A DNA stretch of 28,359 nucleotides from Oxalobacter sp. (GCA_012512465.1 JAAZED010000349.1:1-28359), one strand, 5' to 3'; numbered from the stretch's first letter, positions 15,570 to 27,187 are shown. Numbers and translations: made by a program. The notes: generated by a model not told the origin, from the letters alone.

Positions 15570-18329
15570 ATGTTTGCCAAAAAGCAGGGATCGGATGAAT
15601 CAGGGATGGGAATAAAGATGCGCATGTCTTCACTGAAAAACCTTTTTGTCCCTTTTCTTCGTCATCGTCACCTGGGACGCCATTTTCAGCGCCTCATACT
15701 TTTTGAATCCCTGAGGCATACAACAGTCAGCCGGAATATGCCGCCGGAGCAGGCGCAAATCCTCGTATCTATCGCAAGGCATACTCCAGAAACAGTTTTC
15801 GCACAGTTAAACAGTGATCCGGGCGGCTTGTCTGAAACGCAAGCTGAAGCGATGCGTGCGCAAAGCGGTTTCAATGAAATCGAACACGAAAAACCCTTGC
15901 CCTGGTGGGCGCATCTATGGCACTGCTACTGCAATCCTTTCAGTCTGTTGCTGACATTGCTGGCGGTCATTTCCTGTATCACTGGAGATCTGACGGCAAC
16001 AGTGGTAATCAGCATAATGGTTGCCTTGGCGACCCTGCTGCGTTTTTGGCAGGAAGTCAAATCAAACAAGGCGGCAGATGAACTGAAGTCCATGGTAAGT
16101 AACACCACAAGCGTTATCAGAAAGCATGATGACGATAGCGGTGTCCTGACATCATCACGATACGAGATTCCTATCCGGTTCCTCGTTCCTGGCGATATGA
16201 TCCGGCTTTCTGCTGGCGATATGATTCCGGCAGATTGCCGTGTGCTGACGGCAAGAGATCTTTTTGTTGCCCAGGCCGCGATGACCGGTGAATCCATGCC
16301 AGTGGAAAAGGCGGTTCAATTACATGATGCCAGCACCATGAATCCCCTGGAGCTGGACAATATCCTCTTCATGGGAACAAATATCGTATCCGGTTCTGCA
16401 ACAGCTATCGTGATCCATACAGGAAACCGGACTTACTTCGGCGCACTTGCTAGCAGGGTTGTTGCAGAAGATCGTGCGCCGACATCTTTTCAGACGGGCG
16501 TCAACAGGGTCAGTTGGCTTTTGATCCGCTTTATGTTTGTCATGGCCCCGCTGGTACTCCTGATCAATGGTTTTACAAAGCATGACTGGCTGGATGCTTT
16601 CCTTTTTGCCCTGTCGATTGCGGTTGGCTTGACCCCGGAGATGTTGCCCATGATCGTGACGTCGACCCTGGCTAAGGGGGCGGTATTCCTGTCACGCAAA
16701 AAGGTGATTGTGAAGCGCCTGGGTGCAATTCAGAATTTTGGCGCCATGGATATTCTGTGTACGGATAAAACAGGCACATTGACACAGGACAAAATCTTTC
16801 TTTCTCATCATGTCGATGTGTGGGGAAAGATGTCAGATGAGGTTCTCGAACTGACTTATTTGAACAGCTACTACGAAACCGGACTGAAAAACCTGCTTGA
16901 CGTGGCTGTGCTGGAGCAGAAGGTTAATGCGCAGGAAAATTTTTCAAAAGTAGATGAAATTCCTTTTGACTTTACACGGCGACGCATGTCAGTGGTGGTT
17001 GCGAAAGAGGCGGCACAGCATTTACTGATAACGAAAGGAGCGGTCGATGAGATTCTGGCGTGCTGTTCAACGCTGAAAGATCAGAATGGCATCACAGAAC
17101 TGACACCGGAGCTGCTTTCCCGGGTTCGTGAGGTTACCGCTCATTTCAATGCTGACGGATACCGTGTTGTGGCCGTCGCAGTAAAGACGTTTCCGGGCGA
17201 AAAAGAACAATACAGTATCGCAGATGAATCCGGCCTCACGTTAATGGGATATGTTGCTTTCCTTGATCCGCCCAAAGAAAGTACTGCCCCGGCCTTGCAG
17301 GCACTGGCTGCGCATGGCATTTCGGTCAAGGTTCTGACAGGTGACAATGAACTGGTGACAGAAAAAATCTGTCGTGACGTCGGCCTGCCCATGCACGGTG
17401 TGCTGCTGGGGGGAGATATCGAAGGCATGGATGATGAAACCCTTGCCCGCGCTATTGAAAGCCAGAATATATTTGCACGGCTGACGCCCCTGCACAAGGA
17501 ACGCATTGTCGCCATGTACAAACGGAACGGACATGTTGTCGGATTCATGGGCGATGGCATCAATGACGCCTCGGCGCTGCGTGCTGCGGATATTGGTATT
17601 TCTGTTGATACTGGTGTTGATATTGCCAAAGAGGCCGCCGATATCATTTTGCTGGAAAACAGCCTGATGGTGCTGGAAGAAGGGGTGCAGGAGGGGCGCC
17701 GCACGTTTGCGAACATGCTCAAATATATCAAGATGACTGCCAGTTCCAACTTCGGGAATGTTTTTTCTGTTCTGATTGCCAGTGCTTTTTTGCCCTTTCT
17801 TCCCATGCTGCCTTTGCAGCTTCTGGTACAGAATCTGCTTTATGATATTTCCCAGACGGCCATTCCGTTTGATAATGTCGATTCTGATTTGATACAGAAA
17901 CCACAGAGATGGCAGCCTGCCGACATCGGGCGCTTCATGCTGTTTTTTGGCCCCATCAGTTCGATTTTCGATGTATTGACGTTTGCGATGATGTGGTTTG
18001 TTTTTGGTGCCGGCAGTCCGGAAAAACAGGCGCTTTTTCAATCAGGCTGGTTTGTTGTCGGTTTGCTGACCCAGACCCTGATTGTTCACATGATCCGTAC
18101 GCCAAAGATCCCTTTTATACAGAGCCGGCCTGCATGGCCGTTGATGGCCGCGACCATCATTATCATGGGCACAGGTATTTTTCTTCCAATGGGGCCGCTG
18201 GCCGAGTATTTCAGGATGGAGGCGCTTCCGCCACTGTATTTTGCGCTTTTGCCCCTGATTCTTCTTGGTTACATGGTTTTGACGCAACTGATGAAAAAAT
18301 GGTATCAGCATTACTGGGGATGGCAGTAA
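15570..18329 (+). CDS. mgtA: Magnesium-transporting P-type ATPase
   Basis: 919 residues. A P3B-type ATPase in the inner membrane that imports Mg2+. The phosphorylated aspartate is D399 in CTDKTGTLT; the TGE motif is in AMTGESMPVEKA; GDGIND is at 661-666. Near the N-terminus the PWWAHLWHCYCNPFSLLLTL segment and AADELKSMVSNTTSVIRK are closer to MgtA than to MgtB. Membrane helices lie before the TGE domain, around PLVLLINGF and SIAVGLTPEMLPM, and as a six-helix block at the C-terminus. The start is unsettled: ATGs at 15570, 15606 and 15618 all lie before the conserved region, and the last has GGGA about seven bases upstream. A terminator follows. Confidence 0.95.
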   Translation: MFAKKQGSDESGMGIKMRMSSLKNLFVPFLRHRHLGRHFQRLILFESLRHTTVSRNMPPEQAQILVSIARHTPETVFAQLNSDPGGLSETQAEAMRAQSGFNEIEHEKPLPWWAHLWHCYCNPFSLLLTLLAVISCITGDLTATVVISIMVALATLLRFWQEVKSNKAADELKSMVSNTTSVIRKHDDDSGVLTSSRYEIPIRFLVPGDMIRLSAGDMIPADCRVLTARDLFVAQAAMTGESMPVEKAVQLHDASTMNPLELDNILFMGTNIVSGSATAIVIHTGNRTYFGALASRVVAEDRAPTSFQTGVNRVSWLLIRFMFVMAPLVLLINGFTKHDWLDAFLFALSIAVGLTPEMLPMIVTSTLAKGAVFLSRKKVIVKRLGAIQNFGAMDILCTDKTGTLTQDKIFLSHHVDVWGKMSDEVLELTYLNSYYETGLKNLLDVAVLEQKVNAQENFSKVDEIPFDFTRRRMSVVVAKEAAQHLLITKGAVDEILACCSTLKDQNGITELTPELLSRVREVTAHFNADGYRVVAVAVKTFPGEKEQYSIADESGLTLMGYVAFLDPPKESTAPALQALAAHGISVKVLTGDNELVTEKICRDVGLPMHGVLLGGDIEGMDDETLARAIESQNIFARLTPLHKERIVAMYKRNGHVVGFMGDGINDASALRAADIGISVDTGVDIAKEAADIILLENSLMVLEEGVQEGRRTFANMLKYIKMTASSNFGNVFSVLIASAFLPFLPMLPLQLLVQNLLYDISQTAIPFDNVDSDLIQKPQRWQPADIGRFMLFFGPISSIFDVLTFAMMWFVFGAGSPEKQALFQSGWFVVGLLTQTLIVHMIRTPKIPFIQSRPAWPLMAATIIIMGTGIFLPMGPLAEYFRMEALPPLYFALLPLILLGYMVLTQLMKKWYQHYWGWQ

Positions 18330-18348
18330 GCGTGGGCGGAACCCATCA

Positions 18349-18380
18349 TGAAAAAAGGGCCACTAACAGCCCTTTTTTCA
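18349..18380. terminator. Bidirectional terminator between mgtA and gyrB
   Basis: A perfect 12-bp stem, TGAAAAAAGGGC paired with GCCCTTTTTTCA, with an eight-base loop and T runs on both strands. It lies between the convergent stop codons of mgtA and gyrB. Confidence 0.92.
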
Positions 18381-18392
18381 TTCACTGGCGTA

Positions 18393-20924
<2,532 letters not shown>

Positions 20925-20993
20925 TCAATAAAACAGCGACGGATATGTGAGATGTGAAACACCGTATCCGTATCGGGTCAAGCGATCAGACGA

Positions 20994-22100
20994 TCAGATG
21001 CGCATTGGCATGACGACATACCGGAAGTCAGGATTGTCCGGTATGGTAATCAGGGCGGATGAGTTGGCATCACCCAGCTCAACGATAATCTCGTCACTTT
21101 TCTGGTTACCCAGCACGTCCAGCAGATAGGTCACATTAAAACCGATATCCACACTGTCGCCGTTATAGTCAATTTCAAGTTCTTCAATCGCCTCTTCCTG
21201 ATCGGTATTGGTTGAACTGATCTTGAGGCTGCCGGCGTTGACAATGCAGCGAATGCACTTGAATTTGTCGCTGGTCATGATGGCTGCACGTTGCAGTGCA
21301 CGTTGCAGTAACTCTCTTGGGATGGTGAAGCGGTTTTTGTAGCCCTTCGGGATGACACGGGTGTAATCGGGAAACTTGCCTTCAACCAGCTTGGAAATCA
21401 GTTCCAGACCGCTGAAAGTAAACTTGACCTGGCTGCCGCTGATGTCGATACGTACCATATCGTCGGTGTCATCGAGCAGACGCTGTAACTCAAGGATGGT
21501 CTTGCGCGGCACGATGACTTCATTGCGCTCATATTCCTGGTCTGTCCCGATCTGGCAGTAAGCCAGGCGATGTCCGTCTGTTGCCACAGCGGAAAGGGTT
21601 TTTCCGTCAGCGATCAGCAGAAGGCCATTCAGGTAGTAGCGGATATCCTGCTGTGCCATGGAGAAGTAAACCATGCCCAAAAGCGCCTTGAGCGCTTTTT
21701 GAGGCAATTCGACGCTGGTTGTGTATTCCGAAGCCTCTGCTACCGTCGGAAAATCATCTGCTGACAGCGTCTGCAGCGAAAAACGGGACTTCCCGGACTG
21801 GACGGTCAGGCGTTTATCCACAAGCGTTAAGGATACGTCTGATGAATCAGGCAGTGCGCGCAGGATATCAACCAGTTTTCTTGCTGCCACTGTGGTTGCG
21901 GCTTTTTCGTCGCCGGCGCCGACATCGGCGCTGGTCATGATCTGGACTTCAGTGTCCGTTGAGAGAAAAGAAACCGCGCTACCCTCTTTTTTGATCAGAA
22001 TATTGGCAAGGATGGGCAGGGTATGTCTGCGTTCCACAATGCCGCTGACCATTTGCAGGGGGCGAAGGAGATTGTCTCTGCCGGTTTTAACAAGTTGCAT
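20994..22100 (-). CDS. dnaN: DNA polymerase III beta subunit (sliding clamp)
   Basis: 368 residues, the standard length. It forms a ring dimer that tethers polymerase III and other proteins to DNA. MQLVKTGRDNLLRPLQMVSG and RRHTLPILANILI open the first of three clamp domains, and the end NPDFRYVVMPMRI is the conserved C-terminus that forms part of the partner-binding pocket. The ATG has AAGGA seven bases upstream. It lies 52 bases downstream of dnaA and 108 bases upstream of gyrB, so the three probably form one operon. Confidence 0.98.
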   Translation of the reverse strand: MQLVKTGRDNLLRPLQMVSGIVERRHTLPILANILIKKEGSAVSFLSTDTEVQIMTSADVGAGDEKAATTVAARKLVDILRALPDSSDVSLTLVDKRLTVQSGKSRFSLQTLSADDFPTVAEASEYTTSVELPQKALKALLGMVYFSMAQQDIRYYLNGLLLIADGKTLSAVATDGHRLAYCQIGTDQEYERNEVIVPRKTILELQRLLDDTDDMVRIDISGSQVKFTFSGLELISKLVEGKFPDYTRVIPKGYKNRFTIPRELLQRALQRAAIMTSDKFKCIRCIVNAGSLKISSTNTDQEEAIEELEIDYNGDSVDIGFNVTYLLDVLGNQKSDEIIVELGDANSSALITIPDNPDFRYVVMPMRI

Positions 22101-22152
22101 GTTTCTGTCCTTGAAAAATTGATATCTGGTTGAGTATGGGTTGTTTTATCCG

Positions 22153-23523
22153 TCAGCCTTTTAGCGTCTGCTCCAGGACATGCAGTTCACGGTTGCATTC
22201 CGGATTTTTTATCCTATCCTGTGCGATTTTTCTTACCGCATGTAATACCGTTGTATGATCACGCCCGCCAAAAAGCTCTCCGATTTCCGGCAGGCTTTTC
22301 TGGGTCAGTTCCTTTGTCAGATACATGGCGATCTGGCGGGGCCTGGCAATATTGGCCGGCCGCCGCTTGGAATACATGTCAGCCACCTTGATATGAAAGA
22401 AATCGGCAACCGTTTTCTGGATGTTTTCAACAGAAATCTGACGGTTCTGAACGGACAGCAGGTCTTTTAACGCTTCCTTGGTGAGGTCGATCGAAATATC
22501 CTGCCCATGGAAACGGGAGTATGCCAGTATCTTTCTCAGTGCGCCTTCCAGTTCGCGGACATTGGAACGCAGATGTTTGGCAACAAAAAAGGCAACATCG
22601 TCGGTCAGTTGTACCCCTTCCATTCCCGCTTTTTTCAGGAGGATCGCAACCCGCATTTCCAGTTCCGGTGGCTCGATTGCCACTGTCAGGCCGGAGTCAA
22701 AGCGGGATGTCAGGCGCGCTTCCAGCCCGGAAATTTCCTTGGGGTAGGTTTCACTGGTGATGATGATTTGCTTGCGGGCAGCAATCAACGCCTCAAAGGC
22801 ATAAAAGAATTCTTCCTGGGTTCGCGGTTTGCCGACAAAAAACTGGATATCGTCAATCAGCAGCACGTCCAGAGAATGGTAATAGCGTTTCAGTTCATCA
22901 AACCCCTTGCGCTGATAGGCCGTCACGACATCGCGAACATACTGTTCGGCATGAATGTAGCGAATCCGTGCTCCCGGCATATCCTGCATGACCTGGTTGC
23001 CGATGGCATGGATAAGATGGGTTTTGCCCAATCCGACGCCGCCGAACAGATACAGGGGATTATAGGAAACCCCGGGGTTATTGGCGACCTGAATGGCTGC
23101 GGCCCGGGCAAGCTGGTTGGCCTTGCCGGTTACAAAACTGTCAAAGGTCATTTCCCGGTTGATGCCACTTTCATCCTTGGGTGCTTCTGCTACTTGCGGT
23201 AATGGTCGGATTCCGGAAGCAGACGGTCCTGTTGCTGTTGTGCCGGAAACCGGCTGGGGGGCTGATGGAGCCGGTTTGCCCGATTTGACCTCAATGGAAA
23301 ATTTGACTTCAACAGGCTCATGCCAGTACAGGGAAGCCAGCGCGGCCAGCCGGTCTGAGAACTGGTTTTTTGCCCAGTCCAGCTTGAAACGGTTGGGCGC
23401 GGCAATGCGCAGGGTACCGTCTTCAAAGCCGAGCGGTGTTAACGGCTTTATCCACGCGCTGTACTGTTGCGGCGTCAGTTCCAGCTCCAGTTGGTTCAGA
23501 CAGTTTTGCCAGAAGTTTTCCAT
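22153..23523 (-). CDS. dnaA: Chromosomal replication initiator DnaA
   Basis: 456 residues from [10 protein letters not shown]. It binds DnaA boxes, unwinds oriC with ATP and recruits DnaB. Domain I is residues 1-80, followed by a Pro/Ser-rich linker (about 80-120). The AAA+ domain has Walker [10 protein letters not shown] at 161-169 and Walker [10 protein letters not shown] at 221-229; domain IV has the DNA-contact signature GGRDHTTV at 419-426. A frame from ATG 23619 would add 32 residues, but that segment is built on runs of T and A in an inverted repeat and is not typical of DnaA, so I prefer 23523. Neither start has a clear Shine-Dalgarno sequence. Confidence 0.96.
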   Translation of the reverse strand: MENFWQNCLNQLELELTPQQYSAWIKPLTPLGFEDGTLRIAAPNRFKLDWAKNQFSDRLAALASLYWHEPVEVKFSIEVKSGKPAPSAPQPVSGTTATGPSASGIRPLPQVAEAPKDESGINREMTFDSFVTGKANQLARAAAIQVANNPGVSYNPLYLFGGVGLGKTHLIHAIGNQVMQDMPGARIRYIHAEQYVRDVVTAYQRKGFDELKRYYHSLDVLLIDDIQFFVGKPRTQEEFFYAFEALIAARKQIIITSETYPKEISGLEARLTSRFDSGLTVAIEPPELEMRVAILLKKAGMEGVQLTDDVAFFVAKHLRSNVRELEGALRKILAYSRFHGQDISIDLTKEALKDLLSVQNRQISVENIQKTVADFFHIKVADMYSKRRPANIARPRQIAMYLTKELTQKSLPEIGELFGGRDHTTVLHAVRKIAQDRIKNPECNRELHVLEQTLKG

Positions 23524-23592
23524 GTCGGTGAATAAATCGTTAAATCCCTGTACAGCCCTGAAGGCGTCCTGTTGTTGAAATACGCCGTTCGT

Positions 23593-23620
23593 TGTGGCTT
23601 TTTTTGCAAAAAAAACCACA
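23593..23620. repeat. Inverted repeat with A/T homopolymer arms in the dnaA leader
   Basis: TGTGG, one unpaired base, T7, GC, A7, one unpaired base, CCACA. It forms a near-perfect hairpin in the dnaA mRNA leader (or in the N-terminal extension if the upstream ATG at 23619 is used). It may bend DNA or fold in RNA; the role is unknown. Confidence 0.7.
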
Positions 23621-23679
23621 TATTTGTCACTTTGGCAGGGACAAATAAAAGCGGATTTTTTGTGAATTGAAACTATGCT

Positions 23680-23708
23680 ATTTTACTCTGAATCGGGAAA
23701 GTTATCCA
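23680..23708 (-). promoter_or_regulatory. Candidate dnaA promoter
   Basis: Read on the - strand: TGGATA as -35 (23703-23708), a 17-base spacer, TAAAAT as -10 (23680-23685). The -35 lies within a DnaA box. Transcription would begin near 23673, giving about a 150-base leader to the preferred dnaA start. Confidence 0.5.
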
Positions 23709-23710
23709 CA
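23702..23710 (+). promoter_or_regulatory. DnaA box in the dnaA-rpmH gap
   Basis: TTATCCACA, an exact match. It is the only strong box I find in the 388-base dnaA-rpmH gap and it covers the proposed dnaA -35, consistent with autorepression by DnaA as known in E. coli. The gap also holds the rpmH promoter and a 6-bp hairpin CTTTGC-AC-GCAAAG at 23797-23810 in the rpmH leader. Confidence 0.75.
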
Positions 23711-23758
23711 GGTTGACGAGGATTTTGAAGAGATTCTTTGCCAAAATGGGATAGAGTA

Positions 23759-23788
23759 TTGACAGACAAGGGTAAACTACGGTCTAAT
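23759..23788 (+). promoter_or_regulatory. Promoter of rpmH-rnpA-yidD-yidC
   Basis: TTGACA (23759-23764), an 18-base spacer and TCTAAT (23783-23788): a perfect -35 and a -10 with one mismatch. It is placed about 125 bases before rpmH and points away from dnaA. Confidence 0.7.
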
Positions 23789-23911
23789 CACGGGTTCTTT
23801 GCACGCAAAGTGATCCTTTTGTCATGGCTAATGCGGTCGTGTTGGCCGCCTGTATCAGTTTGACGAAGCAACAGAGTTACCCGTTTATTATTGCTGACTA
23901 GCGAGACCATC

Positions 23912-24046
23912 ATGAAACGTACCTATCAACCTTCAGTTGTACGCCGCAAGCGTACCCACGGTTTCCGTGCCCGTATGGCAACGAGAAATGGCCGCGCTGT
24001 GCTGAATGCACGCCGCGCCAAAGGCCGCAAACGTCTGGCTGTATAA
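23912..24046 (+). CDS. rpmH: 50S ribosomal protein L34
   Basis: 44 residues, [20 protein letters not shown] followed by [20 protein letters not shown] and RLAV. This is the near-universal L34 sequence: small, very basic, bound to 23S rRNA in the large subunit. It is the first gene of the rightward cluster, with its own strong promoter. The rpmH-rnpA-yidD-yidC order is conserved across bacteria and supports the call. Confidence 0.98.
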   Translation: MKRTYQPSVVRRKRTHGFRARMATRNGRAVLNARRAKGRKRLAV

Positions 24047-24054
24047 GTCTGACG

Positions 24055-24444
24055 GTGCCTATTGCTTGTCGTGTGAGCCAGCATTTTTCACGCGAAAGGC
24101 GCATCGTTAAAACGGATGATTTTTCATCCGTTTTTCGTTTGAGGCCAAAAAACAGGACCGGGCATTTCACGCTGTATGCCCGGGGCAACACGTTGCAACA
24201 TGCCCGTTTGGGACTGGTGGTTGCAAAGCGTCTTGCCCAACGGGCGGTGACCCGGAATATGATAAAGCGGGTGTGTCGGGAAGTGTTCAGGAAAAAGGCG
24301 CTGGATTCCATGGATTATATTGTGCGTCTTTCTGCTTCAGTCGTTACCCGCCGTAATCCGGCAACAGGTGTGCAATTGAAGCGGCTGGTAAAAAAAGAGC
24401 TTGAGCAGTTATTTGCCGGGGAAACCCAAAACAGGGAAAGCTGA
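24055..24444 (+). CDS. rnpA: Ribonuclease P protein component
   Basis: 129 residues if the GTG at 24055 is used; the next GTG, at 24073 (giving MSQHFSRERR), would fit the family length about as well. It assists the RNase P RNA in removing 5' leaders of pre-tRNAs. RIVKTDDFSSVFRLRP, RLGLVVAKRLAQRAVTRN and MIKRVCREVFR are the conserved parts; the last holds the RNR-type RNA-binding motif. Neither GTG has a good Shine-Dalgarno sequence, so translation may depend on rpmH. The stop overlaps the yidD start (TGATG). Confidence 0.95.
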   Translation: MPIACRVSQHFSRERRIVKTDDFSSVFRLRPKNRTGHFTLYARGNTLQHARLGLVVAKRLAQRAVTRNMIKRVCREVFRKKALDSMDYIVRLSASVVTRRNPATGVQLKRLVKKELEQLFAGETQNRES

Positions 24445-24710
24445 TGAAGTCACCATTGCAATTGATCCTGCTTTTTTTTCTGCGCGCATATCAATTGTGC
24501 ATCAGCCCCTTTTTAGGGCAAAATTGTCGTTTTTATCCAACATGCTCTCAATATGCCATGGAAGCGATTTCCACCCATGGCTGCATAAAAGGGCTGTTTC
24601 TGGCAATTTGCCGTTTGTGTAAATGCCATCCGTGGCACGCCGGTGGATGTGATCCGGTTCCACCAAAGAAAAACGAATCCGCTTCGTCCCACTGTAAACA
24701 TCAGAGTTAA
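24444..24710 (+). CDS. yidD: Membrane protein insertion efficiency factor YidD
   Basis: 88 residues. A small amphipathic inner-membrane-associated protein that aids YidC-dependent insertion. LRAYQLCISPFLGQNCRFYP, then TCSQYAMEAISTHG, is the family core with its conserved cysteines; a basic, Ser/His/Lys-rich tail follows CHPWHAGGCDPVP. It overlaps rnpA by one base and is followed by yidC six bases later, so it is part of the same mRNA. Confidence 0.95.
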   Translation: MKSPLQLILLFFLRAYQLCISPFLGQNCRFYPTCSQYAMEAISTHGCIKGLFLAICRLCKCHPWHAGGCDPVPPKKNESASSHCKHQS

Positions 24711-24716
24711 AGAGTT

Positions 24717-26408
24717 ATGGATACCAAAAAACGCACAACCTTATGGCTTATTCTGGCAATAGCGCTGTTTATGCTATGGGATAACTGGCAGGTATACCAG
24801 GGCGGTACATCGCTTTTTTTCAGAGGGGGGGCAAAAGAGGCCCAGACGGCAAAAGACAAGGCCGGCCTGCCTGAAGTTCCCATCCAGACGGCGGCCATAC
24901 CGGCAGCGGAAGAGCCGGAGCAAAACACGGCTGAAACCAAGCGGGTGGCGCCTGCCAAGCCGGCAGAAACCATTACGATTTCCACCGATGTGCTGGTTGC
25001 GAAGATCAGCACGCTCGGGGGCGTGATTGAAGAGCTTGAGCTTTTGCCCCATCGCGATAACGTTGATGCGGAAAAGCCCATGAAGCTTTTCCAGAAAAAT
25101 GAGCATCTGACCTATCTGGCGCAAACCGGCTTGAGCGGGGGAGCTTATCCCAATCACATCACGGTCTATTCTGTCAGACCCGGCAGCCGGACACTGGGCG
25201 ACGCCAATGAAATCCAGTTGATCATGGATGCTGAACAGGGAGGCGTGCGCCTGACCAAAACCTATACCTTTCATCGCAATGATTACACCATTGACATCAA
25301 ACACGATGTGACCAACCTGGGCAAGGACCCCATCCATCCTTCAGTTTATCTCCAGTTGGTTCGCGATGACAGTAAACCGGAAGGGCAGTCGCGCTGGATC
25401 AGCACATTTACCGGCCCTGCCGTCTATTCAGCGGAAGACAAATTCCAGAAGCTGGACTTTGACAAGATTGCCGATGGCAAGGCCCAGTTTGCCACTAAAG
25501 TTGATAATGGCTGGATCGGCATGGTCCAGCATTACTTTGTCTCTGCCATCATTCCCAAGGAAGAGGCAGCGCGGGAAAATTTTGCCCGGAAAATCGATGA
25601 CCATCTTTTTGCTTTTGGCTCTCTTGTGCCGGTCGGAACCGTTGATCCGCACAAAACGGTGACCAGCGAGTCGCGTCTTTATGCCGGGCCGCAGGAGTCT
25701 GCCGTGCTGGAAAAAACGGCGCCGGGCCTGGAACTGGTCAAGGATTATGGCTGGCTGACCATTATTGCCAAGCCGATTTTCTGGCTGATGGTGCAGATCC
25801 ACAAGGAAGTGGGTAACTGGGGCTGGACGATTATTCTGCTGACGGTCCTCATCAAGGTCGCCTTTGTCCCGCTTTCTGCTGCGAGTTATCGCAGCATGGC
25901 ACGGATGAAGCAGCATATGCCCAAGATCATGGAGTTAAAGGATCGCTACAAGGATGACAAGCCGCGCCAGAACCAGGTCCTGATGGATTATTACAAGACG
26001 GAGAAAATCAATCCGGTTGGCGGCTGCCTGCCGGTCGTTATCCAGATTCCGGTATTCATTTCGCTTTACTGGGTGCTTTTAGCCAGTATTGAGATCCGGA
26101 ATGCTCCCTGGCTTGGCTGGATTACCGATCTGGCAGCGCCGGACCCATTTTATATCCTGCCGGTCCTGATGGCGGTTTCGATGTTCATCCAGCAAAAGAT
26201 GAGCCCGCCGCCGCCGGACCCGATACAGGCCAAACTGATGATGACGATGCCCATCATCTTTTCCATTACCTTCTTTTTCTTCCCGTCCGGGCTGGTGCTG
26301 TACTGGGTGGTCAACAACATTTTATCCATCCTGCAGCAATGGTGGGTGACCAAGCGCTACATGGCCGGGAAAATAAAGGAAAAACCGAAAGCAAAAGGTA
26401 AATCCTGA
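24717..26408 (+). CDS. yidC: Membrane protein insertase YidC
   Basis: 563 residues, the Gram-negative long form. It inserts and folds inner-membrane proteins alone or with SecYEG. The first membrane helix is LWLILAIALFMLW (residues 9-21), then a large periplasmic beta-sandwich domain from about 50 to 345. The conserved five-helix C-terminal core includes WGWTIILLTVLIKVAFVPLS, NPVGGCLPVVIQIPVFISLY and PSGLVLYWVVNNILSILQQW. The basic tail KIKEKPKAKGKS fits ribosome contact. A terminator follows; mnmE, the usual next gene, is not here. Confidence 0.98.
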   Translation: MDTKKRTTLWLILAIALFMLWDNWQVYQGGTSLFFRGGAKEAQTAKDKAGLPEVPIQTAAIPAAEEPEQNTAETKRVAPAKPAETITISTDVLVAKISTLGGVIEELELLPHRDNVDAEKPMKLFQKNEHLTYLAQTGLSGGAYPNHITVYSVRPGSRTLGDANEIQLIMDAEQGGVRLTKTYTFHRNDYTIDIKHDVTNLGKDPIHPSVYLQLVRDDSKPEGQSRWISTFTGPAVYSAEDKFQKLDFDKIADGKAQFATKVDNGWIGMVQHYFVSAIIPKEEAARENFARKIDDHLFAFGSLVPVGTVDPHKTVTSESRLYAGPQESAVLEKTAPGLELVKDYGWLTIIAKPIFWLMVQIHKEVGNWGWTIILLTVLIKVAFVPLSAASYRSMARMKQHMPKIMELKDRYKDDKPRQNQVLMDYYKTEKINPVGGCLPVVIQIPVFISLYWVLLASIEIRNAPWLGWITDLAAPDPFYILPVLMAVSMFIQQKMSPPPPDPIQAKLMMTMPIIFSITFFFFPSGLVLYWVVNNILSILQQWWVTKRYMAGKIKEKPKAKGKS

Positions 26409-26419
26409 GTCAGCGCAAG

Positions 26420-26449
26420 AAAAGGCCCGTGTTCACATGGGCCTTTTTT
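26420..26449 (+). terminator. Intrinsic terminator after yidC
   Basis: AAAAGGCCC pairs with GGGCCTTTT across a ten-base loop (which may pair further as GTG/CAC), ending in six Ts. It separates the yidC operon from the HAD gene. Confidence 0.92.
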
Positions 26450-26470
26450 ACATGAAAAAAGGATGGACAC

Positions 26471-27187
26471 ATGATCTGGATATTTGATCTGGACAATACA
26501 TTGCACGACGCATCGCATGCGGTTTTTCCGGCCATTACCGCCAATATGAATGCCTTCATTGCCAACCACGCGGGAAAACCGGGGGAACCGGTTTCCACTG
26601 AAGCAGCCAATGCTCTCCGTCTTTTGTACTGGAAACGCTATGGCGCAACCATTTTAGGCATGATCCGCCATCATGGCGTGAAACCGGAAGCCTTTCTGGA
26701 TGCCTCGCATGATCTGGGCGATCTTTCCCTGATGATCCGGGCAGAGCGCGGTCTAAAACGCCTGATGCGGCGCCTTCCGGGCAAAAAAATCCTGCTGACC
26801 AACGCAGCTTATGGCTATTCCCGTGATGTCCTCAGACATCTCGGCTTACACCGTCATTTTGCCCGGCATGTTTCCATTGAATCGATGCAGGTCCATGGCC
26901 AGTTGTTGCCGAAGCCCTCCAAAAAGCTGTTTCGCAAGCTGCTCGTTTCAGAAAGGATCCGTCCGTCACAATGTGTACTCGTTGAAGACAGTGACGCCGT
27001 GTTAAAGGCCGGAAGGGCTATCGGGATGCGAACGGTGCTGGTTACCCGGTATACCGGCCGTGACCGGTCTTTTGGCCATGCATCCCCCCGGAAAAAAAGA
27101 ACAGGGCAGCAAAACCGTCCCGCTTTTGTGGATGTGAAAGTCCCATCCATCCGGCAATTGCCCCGTTACCTCAAAAAATTCAGATAA
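26471..27187 (+). CDS. HAD-family hydrolase, pyrimidine 5'-nucleotidase type
   Basis: 238 residues. Cytoplasmic haloacid-dehalogenase phosphatase resembling the yeast Sdt1 pyrimidine 5'-nucleotidase group. Motif I is FDLDNTLHD (nucleophile D6, general acid D8), motif II ILLTNA, motif III KPSKKLFRKLL, motif IV CVLVEDSDAVLKAG. Helical cap residues between motifs I and II include LRLLYWKRYGATILGMIRHH. The last 40 residues are basic and probably disordered. The ATG has AAGGA seven bases upstream. It lies just ahead of slmA with no terminator between, a pairing I recall in other betaproteobacteria. The substrate is inferred from family resemblance only. Confidence 0.9.
   Translation: MIWIFDLDNTLHDASHAVFPAITANMNAFIANHAGKPGEPVSTEAANALRLLYWKRYGATILGMIRHHGVKPEAFLDASHDLGDLSLMIRAERGLKRLMRRLPGKKILLTNAAYGYSRDVLRHLGLHRHFARHVSIESMQVHGQLLPKPSKKLFRKLLVSERIRPSQCVLVEDSDAVLKAGRAIGMRTVLVTRYTGRDRSFGHASPRKKRTGQQNRPAFVDVKVPSIRQLPRYLKKFR

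Noticed and set aside
23524..23911. dnaA-rpmH gap as the replication origin
   Set aside because: Only one strong DnaA box, fully explained by dnaA autoregulation, no parS and no visible change in strand skew. It is not excluded as a secondary or ancestral origin.
24084..24099. parS-like palindrome TTTTCACGCGAAAG in rnpA
   Set aside because: About four mismatches to the 16-bp parS consensus, and it lies within the coding sequence; ParB binding is unlikely.
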